Assembly: GCF_014655955.1 (NCBI RefSeq) | Contig: NZ_BNBO01000063.1 | Span: 1-50,530 of the forward strand | DNA from: Kitasatospora indigofera | Lineage (GTDB): Bacteria; Actinomycetota; Actinomycetes; Streptomycetales; Streptomycetaceae | Length of the DNA: 50,530 nt | Direction of reading: 5' to 3' | In this document: piece by piece, positions 8,425-17,381 of the stretch | How the letters are laid out: the number at the start of each line of letters is the position of its first letter | How positions within the stretch are numbered: position 1 is the stretch's first letter | Notes under the pieces: generated by a model | The model's database searches: none | What the model was told of the DNA's origin: nothing | What the model saw: the letters and a program-made list of their open reading frames with translations, nothing else | Translations under genes and position numbers: made by a program

Positions 8425-8473
8425 CGCCGCGCCCCGCACGGTTCCGGCCGTCCCCGGCCACCGGGGGCGGCCC

Positions 8474-8508
8474 GGCCCGGCGCCCTTCAACGGGCGCCGG
8501 GCCTTTTT
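8474..8508 (+). terminator. Intrinsic terminator of pepA
   Basis: A 12-bp perfect stem, GGCCCGGCGCCC (8474-8485) with its complement at 8492-8503, closes a six-base loop and is followed by TTTTT at 8504-8508. This is a textbook Rho-independent terminator 50 bases after the pepA stop, unusual in this window for having a real T-tract. Confidence 0.93.
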
Positions 8509-8584
8509 CATTCCATTTTCCGGTTACCTGGCGGTAATAAGGCGCGGCAGCCTCCGGACCCCTGTTCGCTGCGGGCGAAACTTT

Positions 8585-8601
8585 GTTCCACAAGGTGGAA
8601 C
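8585..8601. promoter_or_regulatory. Dyad GTTCCAC-AAG-GTGGAAC upstream of lpdA, candidate operator
   Basis: Seven-base perfect inverted arms separated by three bases, 262 bases ahead of the lpdA start in a 438-base gap that has no gene apart from the pepA terminator. The TTCCAC/GTGGAA pattern resembles operators reported for IclR-family regulators of actinomycetes; that likeness is from memory and the regulator is unknown. Confidence 0.4.
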
Positions 8602-8862
8602 TCCCCGGGCCCACGGCCCCGCGGAGCCCCGCTCACCGCCCCGGCGCAACCCCTGTGAGCTGCGGCGATACCCTGACGTACGGGACGTTCGACCCCCCGC
8701 TACGAGGTGCCCCGATACCCTCGGGGCAGGCCGGGACATCAGCTGCCACGAACAAGTGCGAAGATGTATTTCCGGCACGACTGGGCGCCTTACAAAGGCT
8801 TCCCGACCCACCGGACCGCGACCGGCCCGGCGATCCGCACCCCTTTGCATGGAGGACGTGAC

Positions 8863-10251
8863 GTGGCGAACGACGCCAGCACCGTTTTCGACGTTGTCAT
8901 TCTCGGAGGCGGAAGCGGCGGTTACGCCGCGGCGCTCCGCGCCGCTCAGCTCGGCCTGAGTGTGGCCCTGATCGAGAAGGGCGAGCTGGGCGGCACCTGC
9001 CTGCACCGTGGTTGCATCCCGACCAAGGCTCTCCTGCACGCGGCCGAGGTCGCGGACGAGACCCGCGAGGCGGCGGACTTCGGTGTCCTCGCCACCTTCC
9101 AGGGCATCGACATCAAGGGCGTCCACAAGTACAAGGACGACGTCGTCTCCGGCCTGTACAAGGGCCTGCAGGGCCTGGTCGCCTCCCGCAAGGTCCACTA
9201 CATCACCGGCGAGGGCAAGCTCTCCTCGCAGACCTCGGTGGACGTGAACGGCCAGCGCGTCGAGGGCCGCCACATCGTCCTCGCCACCGGCTCCGTGCCG
9301 AAGTCGCTGCCGGGCCTGACCATCGACGGCGACCGCGTGATCTCCTCGGACCACGCCCTCAAGCTCGACCGCATCCCGAAGTCGGCCGTGATCCTGGGCG
9401 GCGGCGTCATCGGCGTCGAGTTCGCGTCCGTCTGGAAGTCCTTCGGCGTCGACGTCACCATCGTCGAGGCCCTGCCGCACCTGGCCCCGCTGGAGGACGA
9501 GAACTCCTCCAAGCTGCTGGAGCGCGCCTTCCGCAAGCGCGGCATCAAGTTCGAGCTCAAGGCCCGCTTCTCGGGCGTCGAGTACACCCAGGACGGCGTC
9601 CGCGTCTCCACCGAGAACGGCAAGCAGATCGACGCCGACCTGCTGCTCGTCGCCATCGGCCGCGGCCCGGTCTCGGCCGGCCTCGGCTACGAGGAGAACG
9701 GCGTCGCCACCGACCGCGGCTACGTCCTGGTCGACGAGTACATGCGCACCAACGTGCCCACCATCTCGGCCGTCGGCGACCTCGTCCCGACCCTCCAGCT
9801 GGCCCACGTCGGCTTCGCCGAGGGCATCCTCGTCGCCGAGCGCCTGGCGGGCCTCAAGGCCGTGCCGATCGACTACGACGGCGTGCCGCGCGTGACGTAC
9901 TGCAACCCCGAGGTCGCGTCGGTGGGCATCACCGAGGCCAAGGCCGTGGAGCTGTACGGCAAGGACAAGGTCGTCACGCTCAAGTACAACCTGGCCGGCA
10001 ACGGCAAGAGCAAGATCCTCAAGACCGCCGGCGAGATCAAGCTCGTCCAGGTCAAGGACGGCGCCGTGGTCGGCGTCCACATGGTCGGTGCCCGCATGGG
10101 CGAGCAGGTCGGCGAAGCCCAGCTCATCTACAACTGGGAGGCGCTGCCGGCCGAGGTCGCGCAGCTCATCCACGCGCACCCCTCGCAGTCCGAGGCCCTC
10201 GGCGAGGCGCACCTGGCGCTGGCCGGCAAGCCGCTGCACGCGCACGACTGA
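8863..10251 (+). CDS. lpdA: Dihydrolipoyl dehydrogenase (E3)
   Basis: A 462-residue flavoprotein disulfide reductase that reoxidises the dihydrolipoyl arms of 2-oxoacid dehydrogenase E2 subunits with NAD+. Seen: FAD-binding GGGSGG at residues 15-20, the redox pair in GGTCLHRGCIPTK (Cys46, Cys51), the NAD fold VILGGGVIGVEFASVW, the second FAD motif TISAVGDLVP, and the C-terminal active-site HAHPSQSEA (His of the partner subunit; the usual HPHPT reads HAHPS). GGAGG at 8851-8855 supports the GTG at 8863. sucB follows after 62 bases, giving an E3-E2 unit. Confidence 0.95.
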   Translation: MANDASTVFDVVILGGGSGGYAAALRAAQLGLSVALIEKGELGGTCLHRGCIPTKALLHAAEVADETREAADFGVLATFQGIDIKGVHKYKDDVVSGLYKGLQGLVASRKVHYITGEGKLSSQTSVDVNGQRVEGRHIVLATGSVPKSLPGLTIDGDRVISSDHALKLDRIPKSAVILGGGVIGVEFASVWKSFGVDVTIVEALPHLAPLEDENSSKLLERAFRKRGIKFELKARFSGVEYTQDGVRVSTENGKQIDADLLLVAIGRGPVSAGLGYEENGVATDRGYVLVDEYMRTNVPTISAVGDLVPTLQLAHVGFAEGILVAERLAGLKAVPIDYDGVPRVTYCNPEVASVGITEAKAVELYGKDKVVTLKYNLAGNGKSKILKTAGEIKLVQVKDGAVVGVHMVGARMGEQVGEAQLIYNWEALPAEVAQLIHAHPSQSEALGEAHLALAGKPLHAHD

Positions 10252-10313
10252 TCGCGCGCGCCCGCTTACTTCCCCCATCCCGTACGCAAGACTTGATAGG
10301 AGTCGCTGAAACC

Positions 10314-11996
10314 ATGGCGGTCTCAGTAACACTGCCCGCGCTGGGCGAGAGCGTTTCCGAGGGCACTGTCACCCGCTGGCTGAAGGCCGAGGGTGAGCGC
10401 GTCGAGGTCGACGAGCCGCTGCTCGAGGTCTCGACCGACAAGGTCGACACCGAGATCCCGTCGCCGGTCTCCGGCATCCTCGCCGCCATCAAGGTCGCCG
10501 AGGACGAGACGGTCGAGGTCGGCACCGAGCTGGCCGTCATCGACGACGGCTCGGGCGCCCCGGTCGCCGCTGCCGCGCCGGTCGCCGAGGCGGCCCCGGC
10601 CGCGCCGGCTCCCGTCGCCGAGGCCCAGGCCGCCGCTCCCGCCCCGGTGGCCGAGGCTCCGGCTGCCGCGCCGGCCGCCGCCGCCCCGGCCGGCGACGCC
10701 ACCCCGGTGCTGCTCCCCGCCCTGGGCGAGAGCGTCTCCGAGGGCACCGTCACCCGCTGGCTGAAGGCCGAGGGCGACACCGTCGAGATCGACGAGCCGC
10801 TGCTCGAGGTCTCCACCGACAAGGTCGACACCGAGATCCCCTCGCCGGTCGCCGGCGTGCTGGTGAAGATCCTGGTGGGCGAGGACGAGAGCGCCGAGGT
10901 CGGCGCCCAGCTCGCGCTGATCGGTGTCGCGGGCGCGGTCGCCGCCGCCCCGGCCCCGGCCGCCGCTCCGGCCGCCCCCGCCCCGGTGGCCCCGGCCGCC
11001 CCGGCCCCGGTCGCCGCTCCGGCCCCGGTCGCCGCTCCGGCGCCGGTCGCCGCCCCCGTCGCTCCCGCCGCCGACAGCTCCGACGCCTACGTCACCCCGC
11101 TGGTGCGCAAGCTCGCCGCCGAGCAGGGTGTCGCCCTGGGCTCCGTCACCGGTACCGGTGTCGGCGGCCGGATCCGCAAGCAGGACGTCATCGCCGCCGC
11201 CGAGGCCGCGAAGGTGGTGGCCGCTCCGGCGCCCGCCGCTGCCGCCGCCCCGAAGGCCGCCGCCGCGCCGTCCCCGCTGCGCGGCCAGACCGTGCCGATG
11301 ACCCGGGTCCGCAAGGCCATCGCCAAGCACATGGTCGACTCGCTCAAGGTGTCGGCCCAGCTGACCACCGTGGTCGAGGTGGACGTCACCCGCATCATGC
11401 AGCTGCGCAACAAGGCGAAGAACGGCTTCCTGCAGCGCGAGGGCGTCAAGCTCTCCCCGCTGCCGTTCTTCATCAAGGCCGCCACCGAGGCGCTCAAGGT
11501 CCACCCGGTCCTGAACGCCAAGGTCAACGCCGACGACACCATCACCTACCACGACGTCGAGAACATCGGCGTCGCGGTGGACACCGACAAGGGCCTCTTC
11601 GTCCCGGTGATCCACGGCGCGGGTGACTTCAACATCGCCGGCATCGCGAAGAAGGTGGCCGACCTGGCGACCCGCACCCGCGACGGCGGCCTGAAGCCGG
11701 ACGAGCTGGCGGGCGGCACCTTCACGGTGACCAACACCGGTTCGCGCGGCGCGCTGTTCGACACCCCGATCCTCAACCAGCCGCAGGTCGGCATGCTGGG
11801 CATCGGTGCCACCGTGCGCCGCCCGGTCGTGATCAACCACCCGGACCTGGGCGAGACGATCGCCGTCCGCGACATGGTCTACCTGGCCCTGTCGTACGAC
11901 CACCGGATCGTGGACGGCGCCGACGCCGCCCGCTACCTGGGCACCGTCAAGGCCCGTCTGGAAGAGGGCGCCTTCGAGGGCGACCTCGGCCTGTAA
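10314..11996 (+). CDS. sucB: 2-oxoglutarate dehydrogenase E2 (dihydrolipoamide succinyltransferase), two lipoyl domains
   Basis: A 560-residue E2 acyltransferase. It has two nearly identical lipoyl domains (about 2-77 and 129-204), each with the lipoylated Lys in STDKVDTE (Lys43 and Lys170), Ala/Pro-rich swinging linkers, a peripheral subunit-binding domain (VTPLVRKLAAEQGVALGSV, GRIRKQDV), and the catalytic domain ending with DHRIVDGADAARYL, where His530 and Asp534 are the acyl-transfer residues. Tandem lipoyl domains are usual for actinobacterial E2 proteins; whether it serves 2-oxoglutarate or also pyruvate dehydrogenase cannot be decided from sequence. AGGAG at 10298-10302 precedes the ATG. 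Downstream terminator at 12028-12060. Confidence 0.93.
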   Translation: MAVSVTLPALGESVSEGTVTRWLKAEGERVEVDEPLLEVSTDKVDTEIPSPVSGILAAIKVAEDETVEVGTELAVIDDGSGAPVAAAAPVAEAAPAAPAPVAEAQAAAPAPVAEAPAAAPAAAAPAGDATPVLLPALGESVSEGTVTRWLKAEGDTVEIDEPLLEVSTDKVDTEIPSPVAGVLVKILVGEDESAEVGAQLALIGVAGAVAAAPAPAAAPAAPAPVAPAAPAPVAAPAPVAAPAPVAAPVAPAADSSDAYVTPLVRKLAAEQGVALGSVTGTGVGGRIRKQDVIAAAEAAKVVAAPAPAAAAAPKAAAAPSPLRGQTVPMTRVRKAIAKHMVDSLKVSAQLTTVVEVDVTRIMQLRNKAKNGFLQREGVKLSPLPFFIKAATEALKVHPVLNAKVNADDTITYHDVENIGVAVDTDKGLFVPVIHGAGDFNIAGIAKKVADLATRTRDGGLKPDELAGGTFTVTNTGSRGALFDTPILNQPQVGMLGIGATVRRPVVINHPDLGETIAVRDMVYLALSYDHRIVDGADAARYLGTVKARLEEGAFEGDLGL

Positions 11997-12027
11997 GGCC
12001 GTCAGCGGGCCGCGCCCGCTGCCGCGA

Positions 12028-12060
12028 CCCCCGCTCCGTCCCCGGACGGAGCGGGGGTTT
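12028..12060 (+). terminator. Intrinsic terminator of lpdA-sucB
   Basis: A 13-bp perfect stem, CCCCCGCTCCGTC (12028-12040) with its complement at 12045-12057, a four-base loop and TTT. It starts 31 bases after the sucB stop. Confidence 0.88.
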
Positions 12061-12120
12061 CCGCGTTTCACGGCGACTTCGCATGCGTTTGCCCGAGTGA
12101 ACAGGGATGCTGGAGCGGTG

Positions 12121-12636
12121 ATGTACGAGACGGACTTCTGGCAGATCATCGACGAGACCCGGGACGCCGCCGAAGGTGACCCGGACGAGCAGGCCGACCG
12201 GATGGTGGAACGGCTCGCCCAGCTGACGCCGGACGACGTCATCGACTTCGCCCGGCTGTTCGAGGCGCGCTTCCAGCGCGCCTACCGGACCGATCTGTGG
12301 GGCGCCGCCCACCTGCTGCTGGAGGGAGCCTCGGAGGACGCCTTCGACTACTTCCGCTGCTGGCTGATCGGCCAGGGCCGGGAGGTCTTCGAGGGCGCCC
12401 TCCAGGAGCCGGACGACCTGGCGGAGCTGGTGCCCGACTTCGACGAGGAGGAGGACGGCGACGCCGAGGACATCGGCTACGCCGCCGACGAGGCGTACGA
12501 GCAGCTGACCGGGCTGCCGCTGCCCGACCTCGGGCTGCAGCAGCCGGCCGGGCCGCAGGGCGCGCCGCTCGACTTCACCGACACCGAGGCGATGGCGAAG
12601 CGCTTCCCCCAGCTCTGGGAGCGCTTCGGGGAGTAG
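12121..12636 (+). CDS. DUF4240 domain protein
   Basis: A 171-residue acidic protein of the DUF4240 family: the opening YETDFWQIIDETRD matches the family's FW-x-x-I-x-x-(S/T) start, followed by a helical region (LTPDDVIDFARLFEARFQRAYRTDLWGAAHLL) and FDYFRCWLIGQGREVFE, also typical. Soluble, no signal or membrane segment; function unknown. GGAG at 12112-12115 favours the ATG at 12121; GTG at 12118 or 12097 are in-frame alternatives. It lies alone between a terminator and a minus-strand gene. Confidence 0.8.
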   Translation: MYETDFWQIIDETRDAAEGDPDEQADRMVERLAQLTPDDVIDFARLFEARFQRAYRTDLWGAAHLLLEGASEDAFDYFRCWLIGQGREVFEGALQEPDDLAELVPDFDEEEDGDAEDIGYAADEAYEQLTGLPLPDLGLQQPAGPQGAPLDFTDTEAMAKRFPQLWERFGE

Positions 12637-12692
12637 GCCGGGCGCGGCTCCCGCGGTCCGCCCGGCGGCGGGCCCCCGGTCGGCCCGGCCCG

Positions 12693-13802
12693 TCAGACGC
12701 CGCTGCCGGTGCCGTCCTGCTTGATGCCCTTGAGGATCTGGTCCAGGGCCGACGGGTCCGGCGCCTTCGGGTCCTCGTCCACCCCGCCGTTGAGGACGAC
12801 GAAGCCGCCGCCCTCGGCCGGGACGGCCGCCAGCAGCACGTAGCCGGTGGTCCCGTCGCTGGTCCGGACGTGCCAGCGCACCGCATAGCCGGCCACGCCG
12901 GCCACCGTGGTCGCCGAGGAGCCGGCGTCGGTGTGCGAGGACAGCCCGGAGAAGATCGCCTGGGCGTAGGCGGGGATCGCCGCCTCGGCCGCCGCCCGCG
13001 CGGTGGAGCCCTGGACAGGGTCCGTCTTGATCGAGAACTGGCCCCGGACGCAGTCCCCGCCGCCCGGGCAGGTGTAGGGGCCGCTGGTCAGCGAGACGGT
13101 CGCGGTGCTGCCGGGCGTCCCGGCCACCCACCCCGTCAGCACCGGGACGGTGATGGCGTGCTGGGCGTCGGGCACCGTACCGGTGACCGCCACCGGGGCG
13201 GTGCTGCGCGGCGAGGCCGAGGGGCTGGGACGCCGGCTGGGCGAGGTGGCGGGACTCTCCGAGGGGCCGTCCGGGAGGGTCGGCAGCGCGAGGGTCGGGG
13301 TGGGCCGGGGCTTGGGGTCGTCACCGCTGTTCAGCGCCACGCCCGCGGCGATGCCGCCGGCCACCAGGACGGCCACCACGACGCCGATGACCAGGCCGTT
13401 GCCGGTCCGGCGCGGGGCGGCCGGGCCGGGGTACCCGGCGCCGGGCGGGTACCCGGGCAGACCCGGTCCGCCCGGCTGGGCGCCGCCGCCGGGATAGCCG
13501 GGCGGGTACCCCCCGCCGGGCTGCGGCGGGTAGCCGTAGCCCTGGCCGGGCTGCGCGGCTCCGTAGGCGGGCGGCGCGGCGGGCGCCCCGTACCCCGGGG
13601 CGGGCTGCGGCGCGGCCGGTGCCGGGCCCTGCCAGGCCTGGGTCGGAGCGTCGGCGATCTGCCCGGCGGCGGGCGGGCCGCCGGCGGCCGGACGGACGTC
13701 GCTGCTCCAGGCGTTGCCGTCCCACCAGCGCTCGTGGGTGGCCGCGCCGTCCGGCCCTGTGCCCGGTACGGGGTACCAACCGGGAGGCGTCGAGTTGCTC
13801 AC
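12693..13802 (-). CDS. DUF2510 single-pass membrane protein with Pro/Gly-rich N-terminus
   Basis: A 369-residue protein. Residues ~7-40 form a DUF2510 domain (PPGWYPVPGT...ERWWDGNAWSSDVRP). A long Pro/Gly/Ala/Tyr low-complexity stretch follows to about residue 130. One transmembrane helix (GLVIGVVVAVLVAGGIAAGVAL) comes next, then a Ser/Pro/Thr-rich linker and an extracellular domain with two Cys in YTCPGGGDCVRG. The layout predicts cytoplasmic DUF2510, one membrane pass and an outer sensor-like domain of unknown role. The start is GTG at 13802. Such proteins are widespread in actinomycetes and not functionally defined. Confidence 0.82.
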   Translation of the reverse strand: MSNSTPPGWYPVPGTGPDGAATHERWWDGNAWSSDVRPAAGGPPAAGQIADAPTQAWQGPAPAAPQPAPGYGAPAAPPAYGAAQPGQGYGYPPQPGGGYPPGYPGGGAQPGGPGLPGYPPGAGYPGPAAPRRTGNGLVIGVVVAVLVAGGIAAGVALNSGDDPKPRPTPTLALPTLPDGPSESPATSPSRRPSPSASPRSTAPVAVTGTVPDAQHAITVPVLTGWVAGTPGSTATVSLTSGPYTCPGGGDCVRGQFSIKTDPVQGSTARAAAEAAIPAYAQAIFSGLSSHTDAGSSATTVAGVAGYAVRWHVRTSDGTTGYVLLAAVPAEGGGFVVLNGGVDEDPKAPDPSALDQILKGIKQDGTGSGV

Positions 13803-14009
13803 CGCCGTACCGTACCCGTCGCGGACCGCTCCCAGACAGGCCCTGCCGGTGACAGTACGGTCCGGGTTGTCACGGTTCGGCCACTGCGCCCGGACGGGCC
13901 CGCCGGAGCCCGGCGCGGGGCGCGGCGCGGCCGCCCGGCGGGCCGGTTCCGGCGGGCGTGGGGGCCGGCCCGCCGGCGGGCGGCCGGGCCCGCCGGGTGC
14001 GGCCCCCCG

Positions 14010-14513
14010 TCAGTCCTCGCCGTCGAGCCGGCGGGCCATCCAGATGTCGTCCACGTACCGGCCGTCCAGCAGGAACTCCTCGCTGAGCGAGCCCTCGACA
14101 CGGAAGCCGCAGCGCTCGTAGAGCCGGCGGGCGGGCTCGTTGTGGCCGAGGACCCGCAGGCTGATCCGGCGGGCGCCGTCCGCCCGGGCCGCCGCGCAGG
14201 CGGCCTCGACCAGGGCCCGGCCGATGCCTCGGCCGCGGACCGACCCGTCGACGGCGAGGCCCTGGATCTGCCGGACGTGCCGGTTGCTGGCCAGCGGGGT
14301 GGGCGGCACCTGGCGGACGTAGCCGACCACCCGGCCGCCGATCAGGGCCAGCAGGTACTGCTCCGGCGGGTGCCGCTCGTCGAAGACCCCGCTTTCCTCG
14401 GCGGGCCGGGGGGCGACGTCGCTCAGCCACGACCAGGCGGCGCGGTTGAGGTCGGCCAGCTCCCGTTCGTCCTCCGGGCGGGCCGATCGGATGATCAGGT
14501 CGTCGTCTCGCAT
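14010..14513 (-). CDS. GNAT family N-acetyltransferase
   Basis: A 167-residue single-domain acetyltransferase of the GNAT fold. Acetyl-CoA binding motif A reads IQGLAVDGSVRGRGIGRALVEAA, with the R-G-x-G-I-G pyrophosphate loop, and motif B reads LRVLGHNEPARRLYERCGFRVEG. The substrate is unknown. The ATG at 14513 was chosen (MRDDDLIIRSARPEDE matches the usual opening strand); an ATG three codons earlier (14522) is possible and has no better ribosome site. It is divergent from the epimerase gene with about 66 bases between starts. Confidence 0.85.
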   Translation of the reverse strand: MRDDDLIIRSARPEDERELADLNRAAWSWLSDVAPRPAEESGVFDERHPPEQYLLALIGGRVVGYVRQVPPTPLASNRHVRQIQGLAVDGSVRGRGIGRALVEAACAAARADGARRISLRVLGHNEPARRLYERCGFRVEGSLSEEFLLDGRYVDDIWMARRLDGED

Positions 14514-14579
14514 GGGCGCCATGCTAAGGGCTGTCCCGTCTTCCCCGGCGGGAAGGAACCGAGCTGCGAGGATGGGCCC

Positions 14580-15485
14580 ATGCGCATCGCTGTCACCGGT
14601 TCGACCGGGTTCCTCGGGTCCGCACTCGTCCGCTCGCTGCTGGCCGACGGCCATCAGGTGGTCCGGCTGGTCCGGCACCGCGGCCGGACCGGGCCGCAGG
14701 CCGACGGCACCACCGCGATCGGCTGGAACCCGCTGCGGATGGAGATCGACCGGGCCGGGCTGGCCGGGGTCGAGGCCGTGGTGCACCTGGCGGGCGCCGG
14801 GGTCGGCGACCACCGCTGGACCGAGGCCTACAAGCGGGAGATCAGGGAGAGCCGGGTGCTCGGCACCGAGACCCTGGCCGCCGCGCTGGCCGCCGCCGAC
14901 ACCCCGCCCCGGGTGCTGGTCAGCGCCTCCGCCGTCGGCTACTACGGCCAGACCGGCGACCGGGTGATCGACGAGCGCTCGCCGGCCGGGGACGACTTCC
15001 TCGCCGGGGTCTGCGTGGAGTGGGAGGCCGCGGCCCGGCCCGCCGCCGCCGCCGGGATCCGGGTCGTGCACCCGCGGACCGGACTGGTGCTGGCGACCGG
15101 CGGCGGCGCCGGCGCCCGGCTCTTCCCGCTCTTCAAACTGGGGCTCGGCGGCCGGCTCGGGTCGGGCGACCAGTACTGGAGCTTCATCTCGCTCGCCGAC
15201 GAGGTCGCCGCGCTGCGCTTCCTGATCGACCGCAAGGACATCGAGGGGCCGGTCAACCTGACCGCGCCGCAGCCGGTGACCAACCGTGAGCTGACGGCGG
15301 CGGTCGGGCGGATGCTCGGCCGGCCGACCCCGTTCCCGGTGCCGGAGACGGTGCTGAAGGCCGTCCTCGGCGAACTCGCGGTCGAGGTGGCCGGGAGCCA
15401 CCGGGTGCTCCCCGCCCGGCTGACCGAGGCCGGTTTCCGGTTCCGGCACCCGGACGTCGAGTCGGCGGTGCGGGCGGCGCTCTAG
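14580..15485 (+). CDS. TIGR01777 family NAD-dependent epimerase-like protein
   Basis: A 301-residue extended short-chain dehydrogenase-like protein. The nucleotide-binding motif is VTGSTGFLGSALVRSLLADGH. The family-specific segments are GWNP near residue 40, VVHLAGAGVGDHRWTEAYKREIRESRVLGT, SASAVGYYGQTGDRVIDE with the YxxxK-type Tyr changed in context as usual for TIGR01777, RTGLVLATGGGA, and a C-terminal DUF1731 (LPARLTEAGFRFRHPDVESAVRAAL). Relatives include the plant/bacterial SulA-like YfcH; the reaction is not known. ATG at 14580 with GAGGA just upstream. Confidence 0.9.
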   Translation: MRIAVTGSTGFLGSALVRSLLADGHQVVRLVRHRGRTGPQADGTTAIGWNPLRMEIDRAGLAGVEAVVHLAGAGVGDHRWTEAYKREIRESRVLGTETLAAALAAADTPPRVLVSASAVGYYGQTGDRVIDERSPAGDDFLAGVCVEWEAAARPAAAAGIRVVHPRTGLVLATGGGAGARLFPLFKLGLGGRLGSGDQYWSFISLADEVAALRFLIDRKDIEGPVNLTAPQPVTNRELTAAVGRMLGRPTPFPVPETVLKAVLGELAVEVAGSHRVLPARLTEAGFRFRHPDVESAVRAAL

Positions 15486-15915
15486 GCACGGCCCGTGCGG
15501 GCCTCCCGGGGCCCGCACCGCCCCGGCGGGACCCCCCGGGGACCCGGGCGGCGGCCAGGGCCCGGACGGCCGCCGGAGCGGGCCCCGGCGGGCCGGGGGC
15601 GCCCCGCGGGACGGGCGGGCGCGCCCGGGGGCGGGGAGGGCGGAAACGGGAGCAGGGGGCGCACAGGAGCACACGAGAGGCGCGCCGCCCGCAGCAGGTC
15701 ACCGTGCGCGCCCGAGGGCCCGCCAACCGGGCGGCCCGGCGCACACTCCGTGACCGTGCCCCGGCCCGTGCCACCGAATCCCGCCACGCCCACGGATCCG
15801 GCCCGGCCCCGCTGTCTGATTCCCGCATTGACGGGGCATCACTTGGGCGGACCGTGTCCCGGCACCCCGCTGCCTGTGTCGGCCGAAGCTCCGGGACCAG
15901 GGAGGGAGCACGCCA
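15486..15915. other. 430-base gap with terminator-like hairpin after the epimerase gene
   Basis: No gene seen. Ten bases after the epimerase stop a hairpin with nine-base perfect arms (GTGCGGGCC 15495-15503, complement 15510-15518) is a likely terminator without T-tract. The rest is extremely GC-rich, low in complexity, and must contain the promoter of the next gene. Confidence 0.5.
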
Positions 15916-17247
15916 GTGCCCGCATACGACTTCACCCGCCGTACCCGCCGCCAGTCCGACCCCGACGTCGTGGTGGTGGGCGCCGGGGCGGCAGGCCTCG
16001 CCGCCGCCCGCGCGCTGACCGGCCACGGACTGACCGTCCAGGTGCTGGAGACCACCGGCCGGATCGGCGGCCGGATGGCCACCCGCGAGGTGGACGGGTT
16101 CCGGCTCGACCACGGCAGCCACCTGCTCAACACCGCCTTCCCCGAGCTGCGGCGCCGGCTGGACCTGGACCGGCTGGACCTGCGCCCGCTGGCCCCCGGC
16201 GTCCTGGTGCACAGCGGCGGCCGGCGCTACCGGGCCGGCGACCCGCAGCTGACCACCGCCCGGCAGGCCGCCACCCGCACGCCCTTCGGCAGCCCGCTGG
16301 ACAAGGCCAGGCTCGGCAGCTGGCTGAGCCGGCTCGCCGCCACCCCGGCCTCGCGGCTGCTGGCCCGCCCGGAGACCACCGCGGCCCGCGCGCTGACCGA
16401 GCGGGGGCTGCCCGCCCGTACCGTCGACGGCGTCCTGCGGCCCCTGCTCGGGGCCCTGCTGAGCGACCCCGCGCTCGGGACCAGCAGCCGGGTCGCCGAC
16501 CTGGTGCTGCGCTCCTACGCGCGCGGGCGGCTCTGCCTGCCGGCCGGCGGGATCGCCGCGGTGCCCGCCCAGTTGGCCGCCGCCCTGCCGGCCGGCACCG
16601 TCCGGCTGGGGGTGCGGGTCACCTCGATCGCGGCCGACGGGGTGGAGACGGCGAACCACGGCCGGATCGGCGCCCAGGCGGTGGTGATCGCCACCGACGC
16701 GCCCTCCGCCGCCGAGCTGATGCCCGGTCTGCGGCTGCCCGCCTTCCACCCGGTGACCACGTACTACCACGCCGCCGACCGGACGCCGATGAACGAACCG
16801 GTGCTGCTGCTGGAGGGCGACCGGACGGGCAGCGGCCCGCCGCTGGTCTCCCACTCGCTGGTGCTGAGCGAGCTGCACCCCTCGTACGCACCGGCGGGCC
16901 AGGCCCTGATCGCCACCACCGTGCTGGGGCGGCGCGGCTTCGACAGCGGCGGGGCCGCCGGGCTCGAACCGGCCGTCCGCGCGCGGCTCGCGGAGCTCTA
17001 CGGGACCTCCACCACCGGGTGGGAGTTCCTGAGCGTGCGCCATGTGCCGGACGCCGTGCCCGCGATGCCGCCGCCGCACAACTTCCGGCGACCGGTACGG
17101 GTGCTCGCCGGGCTGTACGTCTGCGGCGACCACCGGGACACCAGCAGCGTGCAGGGGGCCCTGGTGTCGGGCCGCCGGGCGGCCGACGCCGTCCTGCGGG
17201 ACCTGGGGCTGCCGGTGGCCGGCCGGGAGGCGGAGGTGGCCGCGTAG
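15916..17247 (+). CDS. FAD-dependent oxidoreductase, phytoene desaturase/amine oxidase-like
   Basis: A 443-residue flavoprotein. The N-terminal Rossmann motif is DVVVVGAGAAGLAAARALTG, followed by the amine-oxidase-type GG doublet GRIGGRMATREVDGFRLDHG. Near the C-terminus LYVCGDHRDTSSVQGALVSGRRAAD is the second FAD contact. The overall form is like protoporphyrinogen oxidase/phytoene desaturase-like proteins; no carotenoid genes are nearby, so the substrate is unknown. Start is GTG at 15916 with GGGAGGGAG ten bases upstream. No membrane segment is obvious. It is convergent with the large regulator gene downstream. Confidence 0.85.
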   Translation: MPAYDFTRRTRRQSDPDVVVVGAGAAGLAAARALTGHGLTVQVLETTGRIGGRMATREVDGFRLDHGSHLLNTAFPELRRRLDLDRLDLRPLAPGVLVHSGGRRYRAGDPQLTTARQAATRTPFGSPLDKARLGSWLSRLAATPASRLLARPETTAARALTERGLPARTVDGVLRPLLGALLSDPALGTSSRVADLVLRSYARGRLCLPAGGIAAVPAQLAAALPAGTVRLGVRVTSIAADGVETANHGRIGAQAVVIATDAPSAAELMPGLRLPAFHPVTTYYHAADRTPMNEPVLLLEGDRTGSGPPLVSHSLVLSELHPSYAPAGQALIATTVLGRRGFDSGGAAGLEPAVRARLAELYGTSTTGWEFLSVRHVPDAVPAMPPPHNFRRPVRVLAGLYVCGDHRDTSSVQGALVSGRRAADAVLRDLGLPVAGREAEVAA

Positions 17248-17381
17248 CGGCCGGGCGGCGGCCCGGGCGGTGCCGGCGCCAGGCCGGCACCGGCACCGCC
17301 CGGGGCACGGGCGCGCGTCCTCGACGCCGGGTGCCTCCCGCCGCCCCGACCCCTCGGCGGGGCGGCGGACCCGACGGGCCC

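Noticed and set aside
9012..10313. Upstream extension of the sucB frame
   Set aside because: Runs through lpdA in another frame; sucB has a good ribosome site and a perfect lipoyl-domain start at 10314.
12297..15485. Open frame of more than 1000 codons on the plus strand
   Set aside because: Only its last 301 codons (from 14580) show a protein family; the earlier part runs antisense to the DUF2510 and GNAT genes and across DUF4240 in another frame. Long spurious frames are normal at this GC content.
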